From Hoplostethus atlanticus (lineage: Eukaryota > Chordata > Actinopteri > Trachichthyiformes > Trachichthyidae), in NCBI GenBank assembly GCA_034670405.1, contig JAXDDX010000002.1:5981501-6045500 (forward strand): 64,000 nucleotides of DNA, written 5' to 3'. This document shows, piece by piece, positions 52,027 through 62,096 of the stretch (position 1 is its first letter; every line of letters begins with the position of its first letter). Under the pieces are notes generated by a model that was not told the DNA's origin, ran no database searches, and saw only the letters and a program-made list of their open reading frames with translations. Position numbers and translations under genes: made by a program.

Positions 52027-52498
52027 ATGATGAGGAGATGAGGAGGAAGATATTAGGGCAAATTAGGAGAAATGACAGATTAAATTAGAAATGTTTTAAA
52101 TTAAAGTATTGATTTCATCTTTGACCAATGATATCAATTATTAGGACACACCCTAATTTGATGACATGACAGTCTGGGAAAAGGCCCAAGGTCTTGGGGG
52201 GGGGGTACAGTAGACAGTAACTCTATTGTAAATCAAGAATAAGGAGCATCTTGGAGTCAGTGTGCTAAAGCCCTGAAGCAGTTTAGATCATATAGACACT
52301 TAATCCGACAGTTCAGAGTTGCAGGGGTTTTCTCACCATCTCCACCACCACCCCCCTCCAACGCTCCTCCTCTGGTTTTTCAACCCATGGACACTCAAAA
52401 CCGAGTGAATGATTCTCTTCACCTGTACGGTGCTGAACTGTTTCTGTGTTTCTATGGTTTTACCAGTGGCCCTGACTGCACTGTACTCTACTGGTCTA

Positions 52499-52535
<37 letters not shown>

Positions 52536-54298
52536 TGGTGGTGACAGGTAGACTAACATGGATTAAACACTATCAATGTTGTCTGATGCACACGCAGGCA
52601 TGTCAGTGCGAGTGTTCAGCCTCTATTTAACACGTATCTGTCCCGTAGAAAGAGGAGCGGTGGAACATTATGTTTTGTTCTGTGGTCGTTGAATACGACC
52701 TGTGGTTAGTCATTTTTGAGATCTCTGAATCCCCTTTAAGTACGAGTCCCTCCTGGTACGGAACAACTGCTGCATGTTAAGTGAGGTCTCTCCCTCTTTC
52801 TCTCTCTCTACCTCTCTCTCTCCCTCTCCCTCTTTTTCTCCTTTGTGAACTTGCATGCTTTCCTTCTCTCTTTCTCTCTCTTTCTCTCTCTCACTGCTCC
52901 CCATTTATTCCCATCTCCCCCTTTGGTATCTATAATCTTCCAAACCAATGCATTCCTGTCTTCTCGCTGAAGCCAGAGTGTATTTTTGTTCTCTCTCCCT
53001 CCCCTTAACTGAACCAGTTGCACAACTGTTTGGCTCCAACTTTGCATGGCCCCAAGTCAGGCCAGGAGAAAACCACTAGAGGGACAGAGTGTGTGTGTGT
53101 GCCTGTGCGTGTGTGTGTGTGTGTGTGTAAATGTGTGTGTGTATCATTCTTACACGTCACTGTTATGTCCTGCCACCTCTTCTTTTTCATTTTCGTTCCC
53201 CACCCTCTGTGTCTCAGGAGGTCCATGTCTTCATTACTGCAGACAAGGTGGATGATGTGACAGAGGAGAACATAAGAGCTGAGCTCAGCAAGGTCCGTGC
53301 TCCTATGGAGCGGGTGAGGAGGAGCTCCAGGTCTGTGGAGAAGGAGGAGACAGTGGTGAGTCTCCTGCAATACCGCATCTGTCCATCGGATGGAGACAGA
53401 GAATTACACTTATACATGACGATGCCTTTTCAAGGCATGCTGTATACTCGTTATTTAGTTGACCTCTCAACGGAATTCAAACTTTTAAGGTTTATTTTTG
53501 CTTCCAGTATGTTCATACAGTCAAAAAACATGTTTGTGTAACTGTACAGTTACTGAAAGCACCTAATAACAAAATTCCCCAACATGTATAATTGGCAGAT
53601 TTGGGAGAATTAATTGCTCTCTATTGACTATTCCTCTCCTTTTATAGGGTACAAACTACAGAAAAACGAATGCAGCAATGGAGATGAGACGAATCAACAG
53701 AGACTCATTCTGGGCACGTGCAGAGGTACGCAGAAATACCCTCTTCAGTCTCATTTGGGTGGTTGACATGTAGTTCAGTTTATCTGTACTTGAGGTCGGC
53801 GCTCTAATGAAGAGAGGCCTGTCGTTTGATTTGATCATAATATGAATGCATGATTTGGTCTCACGTTCTCTCCATCTGTGTCTGTCAGCGTGAGGAGGAA
53901 GAGAGGAAGGATGAGGACAGGAAACGAGCAGTGGAGGAGAGACGGCGTCTTGAAAGAGAAAGAATTCTGACGGAAAGAAGGGAAGCGGAAGAAAGAGACA
54001 GAAAGATGAACGAGAAACTGCAGATGATCGAGGAGCAGAGGTTGGAACTACAGTACCTTCTGTTTCATGCCAATAGTGCCCTCCAATGGCCATTACATGT
54101 ATAGAATAGGAGTTCAATTAAAACAAAGTAAAGAATCATGTACGGAGTAAATGCAGTGTATTTGGGATTAATAATAATAATGAGTGATGATTTTTAAAAC
54201 TGATTTCCCTTTCACAGAAGAAAACAGGCTGAGAAAGAAGAAGAGCTGCACAGACAGGAGAAATCAAGATGGGTGTGTAAAAATATGTGTATATCTGA

Positions 54299-54331
<33 letters not shown>

Positions 54332-55369
54332 TGTGTGTGTATTCTATAACCGATTGCTGTAATATTTCTGTACTGGCAGGTGCAGCAGCAGAGGGAGCAC
54401 GACGAGGCTATGAGGGCTCGTCTCAGAAGGAGTGAGTCCATAGAGAAAGCAGCAGTAAGTGAATCCTAGGCTACTTAAACCTAGAAGGCCGACGTTACAA
54501 TGAAAAATAGCTGCTTTGGCAAAAAACAGATTGCACCACAAATTCACCACTAGGCCTCTAGATTTAAATCCATATCATTCTCTTTTTAATGAAAGTTTTA
54601 AAAAATGTGCTTTTATTTAATGATAATTAATTTGTCTTTTATTCCTTTTATTCATTCTTTTTAATTATTTTGACCCCATTGTATTTATTTTTATTCTCTA
54701 CATTTTGCAATTTCCAAATGTTTTATGTGAAACAATCTGCTTTTAGATAAATGCTATACTTTTAAAAAAAATATATTATATTACATTGTGTGCATTTTTC
54801 TAAAAAATAGACTCATTAACATGGAGAAGAAGACTAGTCACAGAGAGCCTGAATCAAATTGGAGAGTAATTTAGGATTCCAAATAGGTGACAAGAAGGTC
54901 AATGTCCTAAGTTGTGGTGACCTTGAGTTGACCTTGGAAAAGTAATCCATCTCTGAAGTTCAAGTTTGAGCTATTCAATCCCCAAAGGAAAACCTAACTG
55001 GAGTTGAAAATAAATCAGAATAATCAAGAAATGTGATTTTCCAAATGGAAATTAAATGTTCACAAAAGCATAAAGTGTACTTACGTGTTCCTGCAAGGCT
55101 TAAAAAGAGGCATGTTTGCCTCGTGCCTGATATGTATATATTTCTTTCTGAATCAGATGCTACTTTTCTGCCTGTAACAGTATAGAAAGTAGGCCTCTGT
55201 TATTAAGTGAGACCATAAACAGGACATTCAATATTTGTATTTCCTCCTGTGACCTGTAGGAGGCAGCTGCACTGGTGTCCCAGCGCTCCATGAACCCCAG
55301 GGAGTTCTTCAGGCAGCTGTCGTCATCATCACTAAGTCCCACCAGTCCTGGATCTCCCCGCACAGGTGC

Positions 55370-55442
<73 letters not shown>

Positions 55443-58400
55443 GTGAGCAAGGGATGATAACGGAGAGGATGCGAGCATCATAGCATGGATCAACACTGGA
55501 CTTTAATACATGTAGTCAGGCATGTGTGTTTTAATGTTTTTGGGTAACTGTGCATCAACTGCACAGTGTATATTCTTTAAGTTTTGTGCTTGTATACTCA
55601 CAAGCTGTTGTCCTTGATCTCTCCGTCCAGTCAAACCTCCATTCAGGCGATACCAGCGCAGTCTGACAGACACAGCCTTCATCTTCTCCAAGTCAGATGA
55701 CAGCACCACAACCTCCCCTCGCAGTCCCCCACTGGTCTCACCTTTCTCACGGGGCCCTCCCTCCCCCCTCAACCGTACCACCTCTCCTCCCACCAGCCCC
55801 AATTTCCGCCCAATCACCTCCCCGCAGAGGCCTCCAGCCCCCATGATGTCACCGCCCTCATCACCTCTGTACCCTACTCCTCCTGTCTCAGCCCTGCCCA
55901 GTCTGCCGCCAACCAACAACCATGTTCAGGCCCCCTTCAAACCCAAATCTCCATCACCCACACAGCCCTCTGCACCGCCTGCCTCCCCTAGTCTCCTAGC
56001 CTCCTTGTCCCCCAGTTTACCTACAGGCAGTCCCTCACAGTCCCAGACAGAGGCTCTGCCTCCCTCTCCCACACTGACCCCACCCCAGACCCAGACCCAG
56101 TTCCTACTGTCTTCTCCCCCAGATACCCCAACCCAGCCAGAGCTCTCTCCTCTCCCCCCAGTGTGCCTTGAGCCTGGTCTAGGTCCACAGGCCCCTACAG
56201 CTCCCCTTCCTGAGAGCCCAGAGCCAAACACAGGTGGGGTGGCATACAGGACAAAACGCTCTATATTTAGATCTGATTCTACAATGCTTTCTATCATATT
56301 TCTGCCTTTTATATAAGGAATAATGTACAGTGGGACAAGACCCTGATGTGAATTCTGATTATTCTGCTTATTACACGGCAACTTACCAAAGACATTAATC
56401 ATTTGGCATCAAATATTGATTTAAAATGCTGCTGTAACCAAGGAGTCATGTCCTTTTGGCACTTTTCCTTTTGGAGTTAACTTGATCAGAAATCAACAAT
56501 GTGAATGATACGATTAGATGTGAAACAGCAGTCTGTTATACAGAAATGACAGACCTCAGAATGTGTTTATTGGCCAATCAGAATTGAGTATTCAACAAAG
56601 CTGTATTCAATAACCCTGTATAATCTCAGTCATGTCAAGCTTAACACTGAACTTTCTTCCTGCATTTTGCCAGTATTTCTACCACAGACACACACAGCCT
56701 TCGTGAAATGTACTGCTGTGTTCTTGTGATGTACTTTCTAACACCTCTAATTTACCTCTAATGTAATGTAATTTTCAACCTCCAGACGTGGACGCAGCCA
56801 CTCATATGCAAACTGAGCTGGTCTCAGACACTGGCTACGCAGTGCAAGCTGTACTGGTGGAGGAAGATGAGGAAGAGGATGTAGAAGAGGAGGAGGAAGA
56901 TAAACCTGAACCACAGCCATGTACCGTCACCACAGAACCCATCCAGATTGTTGAGGATCAGGAAGAGGAGGGATCTAAACAGGAAGCAGAACCTGCATCA
57001 TTGGAGGAGCCAGTTGCCATGGTGCAGGAGGAAGGAGAGGCAGAAGAAGATGGACAGGAGAATGACCAATCAGATTTCTGTCAGGCCCCTGCTGAGCCAA
57101 TCGTGGTTGAGCTTTCAGAGAAAGAGGAAGAGTCAGCAGTCACAGGTAGCCCTTTTTGTGTTTTCTTGTTTTTGTTTTGCATCTAGAAACGTGTCAAGTT
57201 TACACACATTCTTAACAATAGAATTGTTAGTGTCACAAAAATATGAGTTTCTATCAAAATTACATTTGATAGAAAATATCACAGTGTAGATGGTTACCAC
57301 CAATCAAATCATTATTTCAGATGCCGAAGCTATTTGTCAGCAAATCAAACAAGAGACTGTGGTCGTATCAACCAATGGGATCACAGATGGGGAAGACTTA
57401 CGGGAGCAGAACGGCATAGGTTTGACTACTAGTCATTTCAAACAATATTCAATATTCCATAGCATAAAACTAAACTCTACTCTTGTTTTTATTTTTCACA
57501 TATTTATTCACTTTTTATTACTTAAGATGTTCTGTATACAAAGTACATGGATAATCCATCTACCTAAAGTGTTACTTTGGTTACTGGTCTTCCCCAGAGC
57601 GATCTATGAGTCCGTCTGACGCCGAGCTCAGCACCCCAGAGCTGGCTGTGTGCTACGATCTGCATGGCACCACGGTGGAGGAGGATTATCTAGCGGAGGA
57701 AGAGGAACAGCAGGTCTCAGAGAACGGACAAAGGGTAACTACTGAGCAATGAACTAAAGACGCACAATGCTTGTATCGCCCAAACTTTCCTGAATGTAAA
57801 CCTGTCAGGGATTGAGAGAAAACATGTAATTTTACAACGCCTTTTGGCTTGGTCCAAGGGTCATGAAACATTCCCTACACATAGGAGGCAATAATATCAG
57901 CTGTCAATTACAATAAAAAAATTAGAGATGTAGGTTCCTTGAGGAGATGACACACTTATTTAGCATTTATGATTTAGTCTTTCCTGACAGGCAGGGCAAA
58001 GTTCATGAGAAAAAACATTTTATTCAATTAGTTACAGCAGGTCTTGTTATCCATTATTCTACCCTGTGTCTTTATATATTAAATTTTTTATTTAATGTAT
58101 TTCATGATTACAACCTGACACAGGGCACTATTTCTGCCCCCCCTCCTCCTCCTCCCCCCTCATCTCTCTCTCTTTCTCTCCCTCTCTCACTCCCTCTCTT
58201 CCTCCACACCAGGTTATACCAGAGGGACAGATGTGCGTCCGAGCTCTCTACGACTACCAAGCAGGTTAGCTGCCATTGACAGGATAATTGCCATACTCAT
58301 AAAGTGCCTCCACTTACAGACAGTTACATGGTTATTATTGGATGTTCACTGTGTGACCTTTCGATTCCCACAGAGGATGAATCTGAGATCTCCTTTGAAC

Positions 58401-58510
58401 CTGGTGACATCATCAGGGACGTGGAGACGGTGGATAAAGCCTGGTGGAGGGGCTGCAGCAAAGATGGCCGTCAAGGCTTGTTCCCTGCCAATTATGTGGA
58501 GACCATATAG
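28346..58510 (+). CDS. Drebrin/Abp1-family actin-binding protein with C-terminal SH3 (16 exons)
   Basis: The sixteen exons total 2328 nt, or 775 codons plus TAG, with every junction in phase. Residues 1-135 form an ADF-H domain ([33 protein letters not shown]). Residues 158-260 start with [20 protein letters not shown] and continue as an Arg/Glu-rich coiled coil. MNPREFFRQ (about 289-297) is the drebrin-type NPREFF box. Residues 314-514 are Pro/Ser-rich with many SPP and PPxP motifs, and 515-634 are strongly acidic. Residues 718-775 are a complete SH3 (ALYDY, WWRG, FPANYV). The family binds F-actin and, through SH3, endocytic and cortical partners. The coiled coil and NPREFF resemble drebrin, while the SH3 resembles DBNL/Abp1. 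The ADF-H sequence matches neither human protein closely, so I give no symbol. The architecture is certain; the paralogue is not. Confidence 0.96.
29001..29100 (-). mobile_element. Non-LTR retroposon 3' end with (TTA)n tail
   Basis: The plus strand has (TAA)11 followed by cctttatttatagagcactt and agtgctttaca. Reversed, this is the common fish retroposon end tgtaaagcactttctgactt...ataaataaagg plus an (ATT)n tail. Only the tail is recognisable. Confidence 0.6.
30098..30143. repeat. (CA)n microsatellite
   Basis: About 23 CA units in intron 1. Confidence 0.96.
34013..34572 (-). mobile_element. L2 LINE, 3'-terminal fragment
   Basis: The minus strand encodes the L2/CR1 reverse-transcriptase C-terminus: [20 protein letters not shown] near 34540-34480, then [20 protein letters not shown]. 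It ends in the standard L2 tail, gtaagtcactttggataaaa gcgtctgct (around 34065-34035), with (TGTAA)n. An internal AT-rich stretch near 34180-34220 and frame changes show it is dead. It is 5' truncated. Confidence 0.85.
38054..38107. repeat. (CA)n microsatellite
   Basis: About 27 uninterrupted CA units in intron 1. Confidence 0.97.
40573..40775 (-). mobile_element. SINE with Rex1-like LINE 3' end, copy 1
   Basis: The minus strand contains agtgtccttgaagacactga, a fish SINE core-type motif, then agctccagggtctctgatcg. It ends in atttctccttcagggatcaatagag with a (CTA)n tail. That end resembles the LINE 3' end at 935-1000, so the SINE probably borrows its machinery. A second copy lies at 43929-44165. 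Confidence 0.7.
42031..42066 (+). other. G-run cluster, potential G-quadruplex
   Basis: Four or more runs of four or more G separated by single A bases (gaggggaggggaggggggga and on) lie in a purine-rich stretch of intron 1. Confidence 0.6.
42355..42418. repeat. (GA)n microsatellite
   Basis: About 32 GA units, a long purine array in intron 1. Confidence 0.97.
43545..43735. repeat. Homopyrimidine tract including (TTCTC)n
   Basis: A long stretch of nearly pure C/T, including about nine TTCTC units at 43630-43672. Such tracts can adopt triplex structures. Confidence 0.85.
43929..44165 (-). mobile_element. SINE with Rex1-like LINE 3' end, copy 2
   Basis: It is closely similar to 40573-40775 in the same orientation, differing by small indels. 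It is longer at its 5' side, where aaggttcacgcctctgttac may be a decayed tRNA B box. The tail is (CTA)n. Confidence 0.7.
45503..45544. repeat. Perfect 16-bp inverted repeat, 10-nt loop
   Basis: The arms tgtatatgtgacacac (45503-45518) and 45529-45544 are exact reverse complements. Part of the stem is CA/GT-like, so it is less striking than the other hairpins. Confidence 0.85.
45587..45628. repeat. (CA)n microsatellite after (CT)n
   Basis: A CT run (45571-45587) passes directly into about 20 CA units. Confidence 0.96.
45740..45811. repeat. (CA)n microsatellite
   Basis: About 36 CA units, among the longest dinucleotide arrays in the window, 0.8 kb before exon 2. Confidence 0.97.
46634..46689 (+). 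CDS. Drebrin-like exon 2
   Basis: It completes Trp and encodes [18 protein letters not shown], the central ADF-H strand region. The acceptor is tccacag and the donor is gaggtaagg. Confidence 0.94.
46977..47089 (+). CDS. Drebrin-like exon 3
   Basis: It encodes [38 protein letters not shown]. The acceptor follows a long CT tract (46919-46970). The donor is tgggtgagt. Confidence 0.94.
47150..47275 (+). mobile_element. tRNA-derived SINE with L2-like tail
   Basis: It contains a B-box-like gatcatgggttcaacatctt, then a short body ending actgtaaaatgctttggagg, which resembles the L2 3' end (actgtaagtcgctttggata). This is a typical fish SINE layout. It lies in drebrin-like intron 3 and is degenerate. 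Confidence 0.55.
47766..47824. repeat. (CA)n microsatellite
   Basis: A CA array with one AA interruption, in intron 3 of the drebrin-like gene. Confidence 0.96.
47978..48052 (+). CDS. Drebrin-like exon 4
   Basis: It encodes [20 protein letters not shown] and KNFFR, the conserved ADF-H actin-binding helix region of drebrin/Abp1. The acceptor is gtccgcag and the donor is agggtagat. Confidence 0.94.
48053..53217 (+). other. Drebrin-like intron 4, 5.2 kb
   Basis: It contains GT arrays (51992-52024, 52502-52531, 53090-53145), a TTTC-rich run near 51757-51785 and CT-rich DNA near 52790-52890. I see no coding sequence or clear mobile element. Confidence 0.75.
53218..53355 (+). CDS. Drebrin-like exon 5
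   Basis: It encodes [40 protein letters not shown] and EKEETV: the end of ADF-H and a short basic linker. The acceptor is gtctcag and the donor is gtggtgagt. Confidence 0.94.
53648..53725 (+). CDS. Drebrin-like exon 6
   Basis: It encodes [26 protein letters not shown], the block most diagnostic for drebrin/DBNL. The acceptor is tttatag and the donor is gaggtacgc. Confidence 0.95.
53889..54040 (+). CDS. Drebrin-like exon 7 (coiled coil)
   Basis: It encodes [40 protein letters not shown] and [10 protein letters not shown]: a continuous charged coiled coil. The acceptor is ctgtcag and the donor is agaggttgg. Confidence 0.94.
54218..54272 (+). CDS. Drebrin-like exon 8 (coiled coil)
   Basis: It encodes [18 protein letters not shown] after a split Arg codon. 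The donor gggtgtgta leads straight into a GT-rich 107-bp intron. Confidence 0.92.
54298..54341. repeat. (GT)n microsatellite filling most of intron 8
   Basis: A GT array with one TA interruption. It makes up nearly half of a 107-bp intron. Confidence 0.96.
54380..54454 (+). CDS. Drebrin-like exon 9
   Basis: It encodes [30 protein letters not shown] resembles a basophilic kinase site. The acceptor is actggcag and the donor is gcagtaagt. Confidence 0.93.
54455..55259 (+). other. Drebrin-like intron 9, 0.8 kb
   Basis: AT-rich sequence with no recognised element. Confidence 0.8.
55260..55365 (+). CDS. Drebrin-like exon 10 (NPREFF box)
   Basis: It encodes [20 protein letters not shown] followed by [21 protein letters not shown] is shared with drebrin; human DBNL has HPREIF, from memory. 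The donor is eight bases from a (GT)n array. Confidence 0.94.
55373..55446. repeat. (GT)n microsatellite abutting the exon 10 donor
   Basis: About 35 GT units begin eight bases after exon 10. Confidence 0.97.
55631..56233 (+). CDS. Drebrin-like exon 11 (proline/serine-rich linker)
   Basis: A 603-nt exon. It begins [20 protein letters not shown] and continues with about 170 residues dominated by P, S and T ([22 protein letters not shown]). It offers many SH3- and proline-directed kinase-type sites and is likely disordered. The donor is caggtgggg. Confidence 0.93.
56786..57145 (+). CDS. Drebrin-like exon 12 (acidic segment)
   Basis: It encodes [20 protein letters not shown] and then a Glu/Asp-rich region ([15 protein letters not shown] and further acidic runs). 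The acceptor is cctccag and the donor is caggtagcc. It could be alternatively spliced: both its ends split a codon after the first base, so skipping would keep frame. Confidence 0.92.
57321..57419 (+). CDS. Drebrin-like exon 13
   Basis: It encodes [20 protein letters not shown] and [13 protein letters not shown]. The 99-nt length is a multiple of three, so this exon could be a cassette. The acceptor is atttcag and the donor is taggtttga, which is weak. Confidence 0.88.
   Translation: MPKLFVSKSNKRLWSYQPMGSQMGKTYGSRTA
57598..57734 (+). CDS. Drebrin-like exon 14
   Basis: It encodes [40 protein letters not shown] and SENGQR. The acceptor is tccccag and the donor is agggtaact. Confidence 0.92.
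58213..58264 (+). CDS. Drebrin-like exon 15 (SH3 start)
   Basis: It encodes [22 protein letters not shown] is the first conserved SH3 motif. The acceptor is preceded by a long CT-rich tract. Confidence 0.95.
58374..58510 (+). CDS. Drebrin-like exon 16 (SH3 end and stop)
   Basis: It encodes [40 protein letters not shown] and YVETI, followed by TAG at 58508-58510. The acidic RT loop, WW pair and PANYV are all intact, so the SH3 should bind proline ligands. Confidence 0.97.
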
Positions 58511-58518
58511 GCAGACAG

Positions 58519-58560
<42 letters not shown>

Positions 58561-59335
58561 ACACACACACGCACACACACATACACTCAGGGACACCATC
58601 TCCCCTTAAGTAACTAGTACATGCATGTCTTTATCTTTACCCTCCCACTGAAACTCTGTATTCTGTTTAATGTAGAAAAAATATAAATCATAGTGACTCT
58701 TTGCTATCTGTCCTCGGAGAAAAACAAGACGTCTCCAGAACAACACGGAAACTGGCCATCTTAGAGGAAGCATTTTTTTGGACCAAAATACGTTCCGGTA
58801 TTTCCGTTGGAGATACAGTAGGAATGTTGGTGGGAGGGATCAGATGACAATAACAAATGATTGCAAGCTTGCTTTTTTTTTATTAGAAAAAAAAAAATCC
58901 AGATTGTTATTGAGTATATTTTTCCTTTTAATACACCGATATTACAAACATTCCATTCTGCTCACCATTTGCTCTTAAATTGCATCGCTCTAAATGAATT
59001 TACTGCTCTTGACTGGTATATATAAACAAGATATATATCAGACATCTTATCATCATTTTCTTGTATTTCCTGAGTTATTTTGTAGAGTATATTGTACCAT
59101 TCTGTTGAATTAAGGACTTTGTTGCTTAAAATCTCTCAACACTCTTTAATTTCCCACTGAAACCCTGTACTGCAACAGTAAATAAGCACTGTATTTGGCA
59201 TCCGTTTCTCTCCATCCTTCTTTTATAAGGGGTTGCATTTTGTTTATATACATTATACATTACATTATCTGATTACTTGATGAATGTTATTTTTCCCTTG
59301 ATCTGAAACGATTAAAGCGTTATTGACACACACAG
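58511..59335 (+). other. Probable 3' UTR of the drebrin-like gene
   Basis: It starts with a CA array (58520-58582) and continues as AT-rich unique sequence. ATTAAA at 59311-59316, followed by a TG-containing stretch (agatgttgtag), is one plausible end; ATTAAA near 59652 is another. The true end is not determinable here. Confidence 0.4.
58520..58582. repeat. (CA)n microsatellite just after the stop codon
   Basis: The array begins about 10 nt after the drebrin-like TAG and so should be in the mRNA. Confidence 0.95.
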
Positions 59336-62055
59336 ATGTTGTAGAAAAAAAATGCTACTTCCTACTTCCATGTTCTTTTATGTCTTAATACACTACACTT
59401 GTATATAAGAATGTATAGAAATATCAAAGATCTTCTCTTTTTTTCTATAATCAACGTGTTTGGTTTGTATGTTCTTTGTTTGTATTTACTCCAAACTTAC
59501 AAATATATACCATCTACAAACTCAAAATGCTTTGTTAAATGTGTGTGAGGGAGGCTAACCACTCTTGCTTGACTCCTCACACTGACTTTTAATTTTCCAC
59601 ATGAAGAAGCAACTCACTGATTTTACTATTAACATCGCTCATATTTCTGAATTAAATATTTCAATGGAGTTATTAATACTGTTTGACTGTCCACATTTTT
59701 GCAATGATAAATATATGATTTATCTAATATCACTATTGATCACAGGATCAATCATGTGCCTTAAAACATACCTATAATTTTCATGAGAACAATGTTTATA
59801 AGAAACACCGAAAATACCTCCAGGCATTTTTCAGGTTTTCTGAAAAGTGTCAAAAGATGCACAGCTTCAATACGCCTAGAGAGAAAAAAACTGTAAAACA
59901 TATAGACTCTTGTACTGTACGACATACTCCTCTGGGAAAGCCTAATAGGTTACACTAATTTTTAATTACCCTTTTATAGCACTTCAGTAGCCATCAATTA
60001 GCATTGTTGTAAACACACAAAACTAGACTCGAACATGATAGAAAATATATTACTGATAATGGAAAACTATTATTGGTCTCAGAAAATGGAAATGGTATAT
60101 TTTCTTTTTTCACATCACAGTTATAAGCTGACCTTATCATGAATGTTCACATAACTTAGAAGATGACCAACAGGATAACCTGAAGTCATGGAAGTGATGG
60201 ATTGATTTCTTGATCGTACTAATTCCTGGGAGGAAATTAAACTGCCAAAAAGCATTAGAGCAGGACAGCGTGGCAGTTTCATCGAATGTGTGGATTTTCA
60301 TGGTAGAGAGTATGGATTATCAGTAACCTCTCATTTTAAAGTTGTCATGAGTAAACGTGAGGTGACTAAATGTTTTCAGTGTGGGTATTGTGTCTGCTAA
60401 GCAAAAAAGTTTGTGAGTTGTAGTGCCATATTTAAACCTATAGGGGGAGACATTGCCTTTTCCAATGTGTCAGTGACAAAAGTATTGAGAAGGAGCACAT
60501 TGAACTGAACACATACCTCAGGACAAAAGGCAAAATATTTTGGCAGCCAGAGAGGAGGCTTATTGTTACACACATTTTAGAAGGGGAATATCCAGACATT
60601 TCCAAAGCTAAAAATGACTAATGCCGCTACACCTCAAACAAGATTTTCCCCCAGGGTAATAATGATTGATTGAATGTGACATTAATATTTCTTAACCAAA
60701 ACACCTTTAATATTTGTTGGGGGGTCTAGGTTACGCTCCTGTAGTGCCAGTTCAATAACAGTGTTTAGCAGATCCGACTCTGAAACAGAGAGGTAATATT
60801 TGACATGGTCTGAGCTGATGCCTGTTGACAGATTGACTAATTCTCTCCAGGAGACTCTTCTGTCTGGGTTGCCCCCAGAAGGCTAATCATCAGTGATATA
60901 TTTAAAAAGGTGATAGGGCTGTTATGAAATACTGATTAGATAGCAAGGAGAACACAGTGAAAGGCTCAGAAGAGCAAGATTGAGAGATCGAAAAAACAGT
61001 GAGTTCAAATCTAAACACTCGCAGTAAAAACAAAACCATTACTTTACATCAAATTTTATAAGACCAAAAATGAATGCTCATGAAATCAGACCATTTTATC
61101 CAAATGTGTATGCTGTTACATTTGTGTGTGTGTGTGTGTGTGTGTGTTTGAATAGACATGGACACATAGAGCGAAAGAGGACATACATTTGTGAGTGTGA
61201 AACCAAATCTGTTTCGACAGTGTATCCCCCTTCTCCCACTTTGCCATCTCCCTGTTCCCATGGTCATCCCCACAACTCCAGAGATCCCTTGTCTCTTCAG
61301 ATTAAGCAGAGTGATAGGGAGACCCTGGCTGAAGTGCCAATCTTTGTCAACTTTCCTTTCTCCTTCCCCTCTGTCTTCAGGCTGTTTCCTTCCTTCCATG
61401 ACCCTCAACAGCAACGAAATCTCTCAGACTAAGGCGCTGCACTAATAGAGAAGACCATTCCCCGACCTTCCCTTTATCTCCAAGCTAATTGACAGACCCT
61501 ATCTGAGCAGTGGTGGGCAGAACTGACAAGTGTGGGAGGGCCGAGGTGCAGTGGCGGTAGGGAAATGCCACTCATTGCGGGGTTATCAGCACAAAGGCCA
61601 ACGACAGAAACCTAATCTGACCTGGCTGCCGATGGCTTGTGGCTCACTGTGTTTCTGTTCTGAAGCAGATCTTGGCAGCCCCCGAGATACAGGGGTGGGG
61701 GAGGGGAGGGTGGGATAAGCACAGACACACTCAAATGTATGCTTATGTGCAGGGACACGCACATCATAACACATACATATACATATATATATATATATAC
61801 ATGCACGCCAACAGCCGCAGACGCTCGCATCCACTATTCTTTGCCCCTGTTTCTTCAATAACCTCATTCTCCTTGCCACTCCCCAACCCTCGCCTGTCAT
61901 TGTCTAACTAATAGTTGGCTGCAACTTTTTGTGATTAATTATGTGTTTGGGAGAGGTGTCAGTTTACAGGAGGCAGAAATCTTACCGCAGCAGTCTCATA
62001 ACTCTGCATTCAGCCTTCCCCACCTTGTTTGCTGTACATACAAGGGCTCACACAA

Positions 62056-62096
<41 letters not shown>

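Noticed and set aside
55926-56402. Minus-strand open frame opposite exon 11
   Set aside because: A shadow of the proline-rich coding exon (CCN/GGN symmetry).
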